Assembly: GCA_019635875.1 (NCBI GenBank)
Contig: JAHBYP010000015.1
Location: 1-64,000 of the forward strand
Source: Alphaproteobacteria bacterium
GTDB taxonomy: Bacteria; Pseudomonadota; Alphaproteobacteria; Reyranellales; Reyranellaceae
Length of the DNA stretch: 64,000 bases
Direction of reading: 5' to 3'
Part shown: positions 11,599 to 19,914 of the stretch, one piece after another
How positions within the stretch are numbered: position 1 is the first letter of the stretch
Layout of the letters: each line of letters starts with the position of its first letter
Notes under the pieces: model-generated
Database searches by the model: none
What the model was told of the DNA's origin: nothing
Seen by the model: the letters and a program-made list of their open reading frames with translations, nothing else
Translations under genes and position numbers: made by a program

Positions 11599-11960
11599 GC
11601 AAGAAGATCCTTGTCGTCGAGGACACCGAGGACAACCGCCAGATCCTGCGCGATCTGCTGGGCCTGGCGGGCTACGACCTGGTCGAGGCGCATGACGGCG
11701 CCGAGGGCGTGGCCAGGGCGAGCGAGCACAGGCCCGACCTGATCCTGATGGATATCCAGATGCCGGTCATGGACGGCTACGAGGCGACGCGGCGCATCAA
11801 GGCCGATCCGGCGCTCAAGGCCATCCCGGTGATCGCCGTGACCTCCTATGCGCTGTCCGGTGACGAGGAGAAGGCCCGCGCCGCCGGCTGCGACGGCTAC
11901 ATCGCCAAGCCGTTCAGCCCGCGCCAGATGCTGGCCAAGGTGCGGGAGATCCTCGGCTAG
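11595..11960 (+). CDS. Single-domain response regulator (DivK-like)
   Basis: A 121-residue stand-alone receiver. Phospho-acceptor Asp53 lies in LILMDIQMP, the acidic pocket is VVEDTED at residues 7-13, and the conserved Thr and Lys are in VIAVTSYA and IAKPFSP. It has no output domain, like DivK/CheY-type relays. Start overlaps the kinase stop (ATGA) and the receiver-cyclase begins directly after its stop, so it probably relays phosphate between kinase and cyclase or competes with the second receiver. Confidence 0.93.
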
Positions 11961-13118
11961 ATGCGCGATCCGGCCCGCATCCTCGTCGTCGACGACGTCG
12001 CCGACAATGTCGAGATCCTGCGCATGCGGCTGTCGAGCCTTGGCTACGAGGTGGTGACGGCGTCGGACGGCGAGCAGGCGCTCGCCGCGGTGCGCGAGCT
12101 TCTGCCCGATCTGGTCCTGCTCGACATCATGATGCCGAAGATCGACGGGCTCGAGGTCGTGCGGCGGCTCAAGGCCGACAAGACCCTGCCCTTCATCCCG
12201 GTGATCCTGGTGACCGCCAGGGCGCAGCCGAAGGAGGTGATCGCCGGCCTCGACGCGGGCGGCGACGACTACCTCACCAAGCCGGTCGATCACGGCGCGC
12301 TGGTGGCGCGCGTGCGCGCCATGCTGCGCATCAAGGCGCTGCACGACGAGATCGAGACGCTCAATCGCGGGCTGGAGCGGCGCGTGCAGGAGCAGGTGGC
12401 CGAGCTGGAGCGCGCCAACCAGCTGCGCCGCTTCCTCGCGCCGCAGCTTGCCCAGGCGATCGTCTCGGCGGGCGACGACGATGTCCTGAAGAACCATCGG
12501 CGCGAGATCGTGGCCCTGTTCTGCGACCTGCGCGGCTTCACCACCTTCTCGGAAACCGCCGAGCCCGAGGACATCATGACGTTGCTGGGCGAGTTCCACG
12601 GCGCGGTGGGCCCGCTGATCCGCCACTACGAAGGCACGCTGGACCGCTTCCTGGGCGACGGCCTGATGGTCTTCTTCAACGATCCCCTGCCCTGTCCCGA
12701 CGCGCCGGCGCGCGCCGCGAAACTGGCGCTGGAGATGCGTGGGGCCGTCCAGGCGCTGATGCCGCGCTGGATCCGGCGCGGCCATCGCCTCGGCTTCGGC
12801 ATCGGCATGGCCCAGGGCTACGCCACGCTGGGCCGCATCGGCTTCGAGGATCGGCTCGACTACACGGCGATCGGCGCCGTGGTGAACCTCGCGGCGCGGC
12901 TCTGCTCGGAAGCCAGGGATGGCGAGGTGCTGCTGAGCGGCCGCCTCGCCGCAGCCGTCGAGGAGTTCGCCGAACTGCAGGATTTCGGCGAGCGCGAGGT
13001 GCGCGGCATGAGCCGGCCGGTGGCGGTCTGCAACCTCGTGGCACTGAAGGTGACCGATACTGCGGCGTCGTACGAGAATGTCATCCCGAGCGGCAGCGAG
13101 GGATCCAGGACTTCATAG
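11961..13118 (+). CDS. Response regulator with class III adenylate/guanylate cyclase output
   Basis: A 385-residue protein: receiver ~5-122 with Asp55 in LVLLDIMMP, a coiled linker ~128-160, then a class III cyclase domain ~170-355. Metal-binding aspartates are seen in LFCDLRGFTTFS and FLGDGLMVFF; the base-recognition segment reads DYTAIGAVVNLAAR, where the Asp before Tyr-Thr fits adenylate rather than guanylate cyclases. It would make cyclic nucleotide in response to the upstream kinase. The last ~12 residues (VIPSGSEGSRTS) are encoded by a palindromic repeat, so the original C-terminus has been altered. Start ATG follows the previous stop with no gap. Confidence 0.92.
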   Translation: MRDPARILVVDDVADNVEILRMRLSSLGYEVVTASDGEQALAAVRELLPDLVLLDIMMPKIDGLEVVRRLKADKTLPFIPVILVTARAQPKEVIAGLDAGGDDYLTKPVDHGALVARVRAMLRIKALHDEIETLNRGLERRVQEQVAELERANQLRRFLAPQLAQAIVSAGDDDVLKNHRREIVALFCDLRGFTTFSETAEPEDIMTLLGEFHGAVGPLIRHYEGTLDRFLGDGLMVFFNDPLPCPDAPARAAKLALEMRGAVQALMPRWIRRGHRLGFGIGMAQGYATLGRIGFEDRLDYTAIGAVVNLAARLCSEARDGEVLLSGRLAAAVEEFAELQDFGEREVRGMSRPVAVCNLVALKVTDTAASYENVIPSGSEGSRTS

Positions 13119-13144
13119 ATCCCTCGCTGCCGCTCGGGATGACA
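13080..13144. repeat. Family A palindromic element, copy 2 (between convergent genes)
   Basis: Near-perfect inverted repeat with ~27-base arms (gtcatcccgagcggcagcga and complement). It overlaps the 3' end of the cyclase gene, supplying its stop codon, and ends just before the convergent enoyl-CoA hydratase gene. As RNA it would form a strong hairpin from either strand, so it may serve as a bidirectional terminator or mRNA stabiliser. Confidence 0.88.
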
Positions 13145-13147
13145 GGG

Positions 13148-13984
13148 CTATCGGCCGTCCCGCGGCACCCAGGGCGGACGCTGCTTCTCCAGGAATGCCT
13201 TCATGCCGGCGCGTGCCGGCGCACCGCGCAGCAGGCGGATCAGGTCGAGCGCCGCTGCGTCGAGCACCGCCGCGTCGCTCTCGGTGGCGCACATCAGCAC
13301 CAGCCGCTTCACTGTCGCCACCGCGCCGGGCTCGCCGCGCCTGATGTCGTCGAGCGTGCGCGCCAGGACCGCCTGGATCGCCGCCTCGTCAGCGCACAGA
13401 TGGCGACCGACGCCGACCTCCAGCGCCTCGCGCGCGTCCATCATGCGCGTCGTCAGTGCCAGCTCGCGCGTCGCGCCCTCGCCGATGCGCCGCGCGATCA
13501 GCGGCAGGACCTGCGAGGGGATGAACCCGGCGCGCGGCTCCGGGATTCCGAACCGCGCACTTTCGTGCATGATCACCACGTCGGAAGCGCAGGCCATGCC
13601 GAAGCCACCGCCTGCCGCCGGGCCGTCGACGATGGCGATCACCGCCAGCGGCAGGCGATTGAGCTCCAGCAGGGTGTCGCCGAAGGCGCGATAGGGCGCC
13701 ACCAGCGGATCGCGCCGGCCATCCGCCGGCGCCGGCGGCAGCTCCTTCATGAAGCCGATATCGCCGCCGGCGCAGAAGAAGCCGCCGGCGCCGCGCAGCA
13801 CCAGGGCGCGCAGGCCGATGGGGTCGCGCTCGACCTCCGCCGCGATGCGCGCGAAGGCGTCGGACAGTTCCTGCATCATCTCGTGGGTGAGCGCATTGCG
13901 GCGCTCCGGACGATTGAAGGTCAGGCGCGCGACGTCGCCGTCGCAGGTCGCCAGCAGGCAGCGGTAGTCGGGAAAGGCCAGCAT
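13148..13984 (-). CDS. Enoyl-CoA hydratase/isomerase (crotonase) family protein
   Basis: A 278-residue crotonase. The oxyanion-hole segments are GGFFCAGGDIGFM and the second PAAGGGFGMACASDV; the catalytic-loop region reads IPEPRAGFIPSQVLP, with a Glu in the PEP position. Family members hydrate enoyl-CoAs or isomerise, hydrolyse or decarboxylate acyl-CoAs; the FIPSQVLP/ARRIGEGATRELALT variant resembles isohexenylglutaconyl-CoA hydratase-like sequences but that is a weak call. It is a single gene, convergent with the signalling operon and divergent from mepA, so context gives no pathway. Confidence 0.87.
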   Translation of the reverse strand: MLAFPDYRCLLATCDGDVARLTFNRPERRNALTHEMMQELSDAFARIAAEVERDPIGLRALVLRGAGGFFCAGGDIGFMKELPPAPADGRRDPLVAPYRAFGDTLLELNRLPLAVIAIVDGPAAGGGFGMACASDVVIMHESARFGIPEPRAGFIPSQVLPLIARRIGEGATRELALTTRMMDAREALEVGVGRHLCADEAAIQAVLARTLDDIRRGEPGAVATVKRLVLMCATESDAAVLDAAALDLIRLLRGAPARAGMKAFLEKQRPPWVPRDGR

Positions 13985-14027
13985 CGCCGCGACTCTAGAA
14001 CAACGCGCATAATGGCGAAATCACGCT

Positions 14028-14092
14028 GTCATCCCGAGCGCAGCGAGGGATCCATGTGCAGCCTGGATCCCTCGCTGCGCTCGGGATGACAG
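14028..14092. repeat. Family A palindromic element, copy 3
   Basis: Inverted repeat with arms tcatcccgagcgcagcgagg / complement and a short centre; lies in the 197-base divergent gap between the crotonase gene and mepA. It may carry no promoter function itself; nothing else recognisable is in this gap. Confidence 0.88.
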
Positions 14093-14181
14093 AGGCATCC
14101 GATCCATTGGGCGTTGTCGCAGACACACGCCGACCAACGGAAGTCCGTGCGCGAAGTGCCGAGTTGCGGCATCATGCCGGG

Positions 14182-15003
14182 ATGCGTCCCAGCGTCCTGC
14201 TCGCCTGCCTCGCCCTCCTCGCGATCACGACTTCAGCCCGCGGGCAGGACATCCCGACCACGCCCGCGCCCGGGCCGCAGCGCATTTTCGGCATCTACAT
14301 GAACGGCTGCATCGCCGGTGCCGGCGCCCTGCCGCTCGAAGGGCCGGGCTACGAGGTGGTCCGCGTCAGCCGCAATCGCTACTGGGGCCACGACCGCGCC
14401 ATCCGCTTCGTGCAGGAGTTCGGCCGGCGCATCGAGGCACTCAAGCTGCAGCACGTCTATATCGGCGACATTTCCCAGCCACGCGGCGGGCGCATGAGCT
14501 TCGGCCATGCCAGCCACCAGGTCGGCCTCGACGTCGACATCTGGTTCGAGCAATCCAAGCGGCCGCGTCTTGCGGCGGCGCTGCGCGAATCGCCGGTGCT
14601 GCGCTCGCTGGTGCTCAAGGGCGAGGCCGGCATCGACGAGGCCGTCTGGCTGCCGGCGCACGCGACCCTGCTGAAGACGGCCGCGAGCTTCCCCGAAGTC
14701 GACCGCATCTTCGTCAACAAGCTCATCAAGCAGCGTCTGTGCCAGACGGCGACGGGCGATCGCGCCTGGCTGCGCAAGATCGTGCCGTGGTTCTACCACG
14801 ACGCCCATTTCCACGTGCGGCTGCACTGCCCGCCGGGCGATCGTGGCTGCCAGGCGCAGGCCCCGGTGCCGCCGGGCGACGGCTGCGGCAAGGCGCTCGA
14901 CGACTGGTTCGCCCTGCCCGATCCCGACACGATCCCCCGCGGACCGCCACCACCGCGACCGAAGCCGCCGGCGGCGTGCCTGTCGGTGACCAGCGCGCGG
15001 TAG
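14182..15003 (+). CDS. mepA: Penicillin-insensitive murein endopeptidase MepA (peptidase M74)
   Basis: A 273-residue secreted LAS-type metallopeptidase that cuts D-Ala-mDAP cross-links in peptidoglycan. Signal peptide residues 1-21 (ends SARGQ). Zinc and catalytic residues match MepA: GHASHQVGLDVDIWF (His109, His112, Asp119) and His209/His211 in AHFHVRLHC. The paired cysteines typical of the family are present around CQTATGD and CPPGDRGC. The C-terminus ends in a Pro-rich run. The ATG at 14182 was chosen because it begins the signal peptide; the longer open frame runs through the upstream palindrome. Confidence 0.95.
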   Translation: MRPSVLLACLALLAITTSARGQDIPTTPAPGPQRIFGIYMNGCIAGAGALPLEGPGYEVVRVSRNRYWGHDRAIRFVQEFGRRIEALKLQHVYIGDISQPRGGRMSFGHASHQVGLDVDIWFEQSKRPRLAAALRESPVLRSLVLKGEAGIDEAVWLPAHATLLKTAASFPEVDRIFVNKLIKQRLCQTATGDRAWLRKIVPWFYHDAHFHVRLHCPPGDRGCQAQAPVPPGDGCGKALDDWFALPDPDTIPRGPPPPRPKPPAACLSVTSAR

Positions 15004-15056
15004 AGCGGCGACCCGAGGCTATCGCGTAGCGCCCCAACCCGGCGCACGAGGCTTGA

Positions 15057-15854
15057 TCACTCGCCCTGTTGCAGCAGGGTCCCCTTGCGGCGCGACGACT
15101 TGAAGAACCACAGGAAGATCCTGAAGCCGATCGCCAGGTAGACGATCGCCAGCCCGAACGCCGGCGCCATCAGGTCCCAGCGCACGACCTGCTGGGTGAG
15201 GATGGTGCGCATGCCCTCGAAGACATAGGCCGTGGGCAGGCACCAGGCGATGTACTGCAGCCAGGTCGGCAGGGCCGAGACCGGATAGTAGACGCCGCTC
15301 ACCGGCAGCAGGATGAAGATACCGGCCCAGGCGAAGGTCTCGGCGCTGAGCCCCAGGCGCATGATCATGCCCGACATTGACAGGCCGACCGACCAGCCGA
15401 ACATCTGCAGCACGAGGAAGAAGGCGATCAGCGGTAGGCCGAGGTCGTAGACCGAATAGCCGAAGAAGGCCCAGGCCATCAGCGACACCGGGATCATGCC
15501 CAGCAGCGTGCGCAGCAGCGAGACGGTGACGATGCCGGCCGCCATCTCGAAGGGCCTGAGCGGGCTGACGAAGAGATGGCCGAGATTGCGCGACCACATC
15601 TCCTCGAGGAAGGCGATCGACAGCGAGAGGTTGCCGCGGATCAGCACCTCCCACAGCAGCAGGCCCGAGAGCAGCACGCCGAAGGCCTGCGCCACGTAGT
15701 TGGTCTGGCTCGACAGGAACTGCGTGAGGAAACCCCACATCACCATCTGCACGGCGGGCCAGTAGATCGAATCGAGGATGCGCAGCCAGGAGGTCCGGAA
15801 CAGGTAGAGGTGGCGCAGCACCACCGCGTAGATGCGCCGAACGGAAGCAGCCAT
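15057..15854 (-). CDS. ABC-2 type exporter permease
   Basis: A 265-residue inner-membrane protein with about six hydrophobic helices and the ABC-2 membrane organisation: N-terminal cytosolic segment MAASVRRIYAVVLRHLYLFR, conserved MWSRNLGHLFVSPLRPFEM and the late SALPTWLQYIAWCLPTAYVFEGMR, as in NodJ/DrrB-type exporters. It pairs with the ATPase gene three bases upstream. Such two-gene exporters move polysaccharides, drugs or lipids; nothing here identifies the cargo. Confidence 0.9.
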   Translation of the reverse strand: MAASVRRIYAVVLRHLYLFRTSWLRILDSIYWPAVQMVMWGFLTQFLSSQTNYVAQAFGVLLSGLLLWEVLIRGNLSLSIAFLEEMWSRNLGHLFVSPLRPFEMAAGIVTVSLLRTLLGMIPVSLMAWAFFGYSVYDLGLPLIAFFLVLQMFGWSVGLSMSGMIMRLGLSAETFAWAGIFILLPVSGVYYPVSALPTWLQYIAWCLPTAYVFEGMRTILTQQVVRWDLMAPAFGLAIVYLAIGFRIFLWFFKSSRRKGTLLQQGE

Positions 15855-15857
15855 CGC

Positions 15858-16619
15858 CTACTCCGCCACCTTCTTCAGATCGTCGAGCCCGCGCTGGCGG
15901 CCGCGTGCCATGTCGAGGAACACCTCCTCCATGTCGTTGCGGCCGAAGCGCGCGATCAGATCGTCGGGCGCGCCGCGCTGGAAGACCTTGCCCTGCTGCA
16001 TCATGATGACGTCGTCGCACAGCCGCTCGACCTCGGTCATGTTGTGCGAGGCGAGCAGGATCGTCGCACCCGTGCGGCGCTGGTAGTCCTTCAGCAGCGT
16101 GCGCACCCAGTCGGCGGTGTCGGGATCGAGCGATGCCGTCGGCTCGTCGAGCAGCAGCACGTCGGGCTTGTTGATCAGCGCCTTGGCCAGCGCCACGCGC
16201 GTCTTCTGGCCGGCCGACAGCGCGCCTGCGGGGCGCTCCAGCATGTCGCCGATCTGCAGGGTCTCGGCGATCTCGGCCAGCCGCTTCGTCAGGTCGGGCA
16301 CGCCGTAGAGCCGGCCGTAGAAGTCGAGGTTCTGCTGCACCGTCAGGCGATGCGGCAGGTCGACATAGGGCGAGGAGAAGTTCATGCGCGGCAGCGCCTT
16401 GAAGCGCTGCGTCAGCATGTCGATGCCCAACACCCTGACCGAGCCGGAGGTCGGCTCGAGCAGGCCCAGCAGCATGGAGATTGTCGTCGTCTTGCCCGCG
16501 CCGTTGCCGCCCAGCAGGCCGAGCACCGCCCCGCCGGCGACGGTGAACGACAGATCGTCGACGGCGACGATCGTGCCGTACTCCTTGCGCAGGTGCGCGA
16601 CCTCGATGGCGTGGGTCAT
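15858..16619 (-). CDS. ABC-2 type exporter ATP-binding protein
   Basis: A 253-residue ATPase: Walker A GLLGGNGAGKTTT, signature LSAGQKTRVALAKAL, Walker B VLLLDEPTASLDPDTADW, H-loop LLASHNMTEVE. The C-terminal tail is the extended type of NodI/CcmA-like exporters. The ATG at 16619 begins the family-typical MTHAIEVAHLRKEYG; the longer frame would translate the upstream palindrome. Encoded just before its permease partner; both end before mepA on the other strand. Confidence 0.93.
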   Translation of the reverse strand: MTHAIEVAHLRKEYGTIVAVDDLSFTVAGGAVLGLLGGNGAGKTTTISMLLGLLEPTSGSVRVLGIDMLTQRFKALPRMNFSSPYVDLPHRLTVQQNLDFYGRLYGVPDLTKRLAEIAETLQIGDMLERPAGALSAGQKTRVALAKALINKPDVLLLDEPTASLDPDTADWVRTLLKDYQRRTGATILLASHNMTEVERLCDDVIMMQQGKVFQRGAPDDLIARFGRNDMEEVFLDMARGRQRGLDDLKKVAE

Positions 16620-16631
16620 GGCCGTATTCCT

Positions 16632-16757
16632 ACCTTCTCCCGGAGGGGGAAGGTGGCGCGCAGCGCCGGATGGGGGATGTCGAAGGCGAACCCCTGCGTT
16701 CGGCTTCGACATCCCCCTTCCGCCCTTCGGGCACCTTCCCCCTCCGGGGGAAGGCAA
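16632..16757. repeat. Family B compound palindrome, copy 1
   Basis: About 125 bases built of two hairpins (CCTTCTCCCGGAGGGGGAAGG at one end, CCTTCCCCCTCCGGGGGAAGG at the other) enclosing inner inverted arms GGGGGATGTCGAAG / CTTCGACATCCCCC. The whole unit is an inverted repeat. It fills the gap between the aminotransferase gene and the ABC ATPase gene. A second full copy is at 53448-53576. Confidence 0.88.
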
Positions 16758-16775
16758 GAGCATGGTTGCGCACCA

Positions 16776-17969
16776 TCAGTTCGCCTTGATGCCCGCCTCG
16801 ATGCGGTCCATGGCGCGGCTCAGGCGCTCGGCGCCCGACGCGAAGCACAGGCGGAAATTGCCCTCGCCGCCGGCGCCGAAGGCCACGCCCGGCGCGATGC
16901 CGACCTTGTAGTCGGTCACCAGCTTCGAGGCGAATCCCAGGCTGTCGTCGATGCCATCGATCGAGAAGAAGGCGTAGAACGCCGCCTCCGGCCGCGCCAC
17001 GCGCACGCGCGGCAGCGCCGTGAGGCGCTGGTACACCAGCTCGCCGCCGGCGCGGCAGCGCTCGACCATCTCCTTCACGAAAGGCTCGCCCTGCTCGATC
17101 GCCGCCAGCCCGCCGCACTGGATGAATTCCGGCGTGCCCGAGATGTTGAACTGCACCAGCTTGGCCAGCTCCTCGCCGAAGCCGTGCGGCGAGGTCATCC
17201 AGCCCAGGCGCCAGCCGGTCATCGCCCAGGGCTTGGAGAAGCTCTGCAGCGAGATCACCGGGTCATCGGGGCTGGCATGCTCGAGGAACGACGGCGCATA
17301 CGGGCGGTTGTAGACCAGCCGCGTGTAGACCTCGTCGGCCATGATCCAGATGCGGCGCGTGCGGGCGAAATCGAGCAGCGCCTTCTGCTGCTCCGAGGGC
17401 ATCATCCAGCCGGTGGGATTGCCCGGCGAGTTCACGAAGATCGCGCGCGTACGATCATCGACCGCGTCGAATACCTTCTGCAGGTCGAGCGAGAAGCGGC
17501 CGTCCTCGGAGCGGTCGAGTGTCACGGGCCTGGCTTGCGCGCGGGTGACGTTCACGGCAGCGGTGATGTTGGGCCACACCGGCGAGACGACGACGATGTT
17601 GTCGCCGGCGTCGAAGATCAGCTGGCTGGCGAGCGCGATGGTCTGCATGCCCGAGCTGGTGACGGTGATGCGATCGGCCGCGCAGGAAATGCCGTAGAGC
17701 TCGCTCTGGTACCTGGCGATCGCCGCGCGCAGCTCGGGAATGCCGCGCTGCCAGGTGTAGAAGGTGCGGCCCGCGCGCATCGCCTGCTCGGCGGCGTCCA
17801 TGATGAAGGACGGCGTCACCAGATCGCCCTCGCCGAACCACAGCGGGATCACGTCGGGGTCGCCGCGGCCGAGCGTTGCGACGTCTCCGATGCGCGAGGT
17901 CGGCATGGCCGCGACGTAGCCGCTCACCGAAGCCTTGGTGCCGGGCAGGATGGTACGCGCGGGAATCAT
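16776..17969 (-). CDS. Class I/II pyridoxal-phosphate aminotransferase
   Basis: A 397-residue fold-type I aminotransferase. Landmarks: FYTWQRGIPELRAAIARYQ, NSPGNPTGWMMP, ADEVYTRLVY, and the PLP lysine in SFSKPWAMTGWRLGW; the substrate carboxylate Arg is in GNFRLCFAS near the C-terminus. This is the AspC/alanine-transaminase-like branch. The ATG at 17969 begins MIPARTILPGT; the longer open frame upstream runs through the neighbouring kinase gene in the wrong frame. Substrate is not evident; the next gene upstream is an APH-type kinase in the same direction. Confidence 0.92.
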   Translation of the reverse strand: MIPARTILPGTKASVSGYVAAMPTSRIGDVATLGRGDPDVIPLWFGEGDLVTPSFIMDAAEQAMRAGRTFYTWQRGIPELRAAIARYQSELYGISCAADRITVTSSGMQTIALASQLIFDAGDNIVVVSPVWPNITAAVNVTRAQARPVTLDRSEDGRFSLDLQKVFDAVDDRTRAIFVNSPGNPTGWMMPSEQQKALLDFARTRRIWIMADEVYTRLVYNRPYAPSFLEHASPDDPVISLQSFSKPWAMTGWRLGWMTSPHGFGEELAKLVQFNISGTPEFIQCGGLAAIEQGEPFVKEMVERCRAGGELVYQRLTALPRVRVARPEAAFYAFFSIDGIDDSLGFASKLVTDYKVGIAPGVAFGAGGEGNFRLCFASGAERLSRAMDRIEAGIKAN

Positions 17970-18051
17970 CACAAATCCTGATATTTCAAAGAGTTGCGGC
18001 CGCACGTGGCGGCCGCGAAGGGGCGCACTATGGCAAGGTCGGGCGCGAACC

Positions 18052-19071
18052 TCAATGACCCCAGGGGAAGGGCACCAATGGCGGCACGGGAGCGCCGGTG
18101 AGGAAGCCCCGGAGGTACAGTTTGCCGCTGGCGTGCAGCGCCGCTGGTCCCATGCAGGGCATCCGCTCCACAGCGAGATCCGTGTCCGGCTCGGCACGCC
18201 AACCCGACGCTGCCGAGCCACTGAGAAAGAAACCAGCGAAATAGAGCCGCGTAAGCGCACGTGCCGTTTGAAGGCGCTGATGGTCATCCGCGTCGAGATC
18301 GCGGCCGAGGCAGGCGCGCAGCACCACCGCCTCCAGCTCCGCCGACGGCGCGACGTTGTCGAGCAGAATCGCCACGTCGACGAACGGATCGTTGCGATAG
18401 GCCGATTCCCAATCGACCAGCCACAGCCGCTCGCCGTCGAACAGGAAATTGCCGGGATGGCAGTCGTTGTGACTGGAGACCAGGCGCGCCGGATCGCGAT
18501 CCCAGGCCGCGCGAATCTGCTCCAGCCGATCCCAATGCGGATCGAGCACGCCCGCAGCGAACAGGCCGGTGCGGCGCACATGGGCGAAGAGTCGCGCCAC
18601 CATGTCGGGATAGTCGACGAAGGCCGGGATGGCGGGCGATGCCTGCAACCGCGCGATGATCGCGCCCATCGCCTCGACCAGCGCGGCGGGGCCACCGGGG
18701 TAGTCGTCCAACTCTCGCTGCTCGATGAAGTCCATCACGGCGACCCCGGCGGTCGCATTCACGTAGTGGACACGGGGCGACAGGCCTGCTTCGGCCGCCA
18801 TGCACATGGCCTCGTACTGGGTCGGAACGCGCAGTGGGCTGCGCTCTCCTTCGATACGCAACAGATAGCGACTCGAGGCGAGATCGACCTGAAACAGCGA
18901 TGCCGGCGACGCGCCACCTCTCACCGCCGTCACGTTGGTCTTCACTCCGCCAAACGCCTCGAGCAGGGCCTTGCGCGCCAGCTCGCGCCGTTCCTCCGGA
19001 AGGTCGGCAAACGAATCGCTACTGGGCACGGAAGGCGTCGACGATCTCGCTGCCGGTGGCCTGCCAGACAT
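18052..19071 (-). CDS. Aminoglycoside phosphotransferase/choline kinase family protein
   Basis: Up to 339 residues with an APH-fold kinase domain. The Brenner motif is SSHNDCHPGNFLF (catalytic Asp, Asn) and the metal Asp lies in LWLVDWESAY, as in choline/ethanolamine kinases and LicA-like proteins. The ATG at 19071 overlaps the upstream deacetylase by 53 bases and has no clear ribosome binding site; a GTG at 19029 (protein starting PSSDSFADLPEE) would reduce the overlap to 11 bases and may be the true start. Its position directly downstream of two deacetylases suggests one transcript. Substrate unknown; an antibiotic-resistance role is not supported. Confidence 0.82.
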   Translation of the reverse strand: MSGRPPAARSSTPSVPSSDSFADLPEERRELARKALLEAFGGVKTNVTAVRGGASPASLFQVDLASSRYLLRIEGERSPLRVPTQYEAMCMAAEAGLSPRVHYVNATAGVAVMDFIEQRELDDYPGGPAALVEAMGAIIARLQASPAIPAFVDYPDMVARLFAHVRRTGLFAAGVLDPHWDRLEQIRAAWDRDPARLVSSHNDCHPGNFLFDGERLWLVDWESAYRNDPFVDVAILLDNVAPSAELEAVVLRACLGRDLDADDHQRLQTARALTRLYFAGFFLSGSAASGWRAEPDTDLAVERMPCMGPAALHASGKLYLRGFLTGAPVPPLVPFPWGH

Positions 19072-19912
19072 CGCTGAACGTCGCCAGGCGCCGCACCGCC
19101 TCTTCGAGATAGCGGATGCGCTGCGCCATGCCCATCAGCCAGGGATGCACGGCCAGGCAGAAGGTGCGGCCGCCCTCCGCGTGCAGCGTCTCGAAGGCCT
19201 CGGCGACGATGTCGGGATAGCGCCAGCTCGGCACGCGCCGCAGCCACAGCTGCTGCACGTCGTCCCATTCCGGTTGCGTCGGCAGCGACACCAGCGGCGG
19301 CTGGCCGACCTTCATCGCATAGGGCTGATCGTCGTTGGGCCAGTCGGCGACGTAGTCGAGCCCCGCTTCCGCCAGCAGCGCCGGCGTGCGCGCCGACTCG
19401 CCATAGTCCTGGCCGTGCCAGCCGCGCGGGCGCCTGCCGGTGGCGCGCTCGACGGCGCGCAGGGCGCCGGCGATCTCCGCGCGCTCCTCCTCCTCGCCCA
19501 GCTTCGAGGTCAGCATGCGCGTGGCGTGGCTGCCGTGGCCGATGAACTCGTAGCCGCGCTTCGTACACTGCTCGACGAGGTACGGATTGGTGGCCGCGAC
19601 ATGGGCGTTGATCGCCACCGTGGCGCGGATGCCATGGCGGTCGAAGCTCTCCAGCACGCGGAAGATGCCGACGCGGTTGCCGTACTCGCGCTGCGTCCAG
19701 GTGCGATAGTCCGGCTCGTAGGTGCCGAACTCGCCGACATAGCGCGGGTCGCGCTTTGCCTCCTTCGGCGGCGTGAGCTCCCAGTGCTCCAGATGCAGCA
19801 TCACCCAGCAGGCGATGCGCTTGCCTTTGGGCCAACGGATCGGCTTGCGCCGGTCGATCGGCGAATAGTCGTAATGCGGGTTGTCCATGCCCGCGGGAAT
19901 CGGATCAGGCAT
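19019..19912 (-). CDS. Polysaccharide deacetylase family protein, PuuE-like (downstream copy)
   Basis: A 297-residue NodB-fold protein. The YGNRVGIFRVLESFDRHGI and ATVAINAHVAATNP segments are those of PuuE-type allantoinases/chitin-deacetylase relatives; GHGSHATRM supplies the conserved His pair. The usual CE4 metal motif TFDD is replaced (LHLEHWE), as in the PuuE group. No signal peptide, so it should act in the cytosol. The ATG at 19912 lies two bases after the stop of the adjacent paralogue. PuuE converts allantoin to allantoate, but these two have no purine-pathway neighbours except amide/ureide hydrolases a few kb away; function remains open. Confidence 0.85.
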   Translation of the reverse strand: MPDPIPAGMDNPHYDYSPIDRRKPIRWPKGKRIACWVMLHLEHWELTPPKEAKRDPRYVGEFGTYEPDYRTWTQREYGNRVGIFRVLESFDRHGIRATVAINAHVAATNPYLVEQCTKRGYEFIGHGSHATRMLTSKLGEEEERAEIAGALRAVERATGRRPRGWHGQDYGESARTPALLAEAGLDYVADWPNDDQPYAMKVGQPPLVSLPTQPEWDDVQQLWLRRVPSWRYPDIVAEAFETLHAEGGRTFCLAVHPWLMGMAQRIRYLEEAVRRLATFSDVWQATGSEIVDAFRAQ

Positions 19913-19914
19913 GA

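Noticed and set aside
13080-14092. CRISPR-like repetition of family A elements
   Set aside because: Copies are far apart with genes between them; there are no regularly spaced direct repeats and no cas genes.
18052-19071. Aminoglycoside resistance gene
   Set aside because: The APH fold is shared with choline and sugar kinases; there is no mobile context and the sequence lacks features specific to resistance enzymes.
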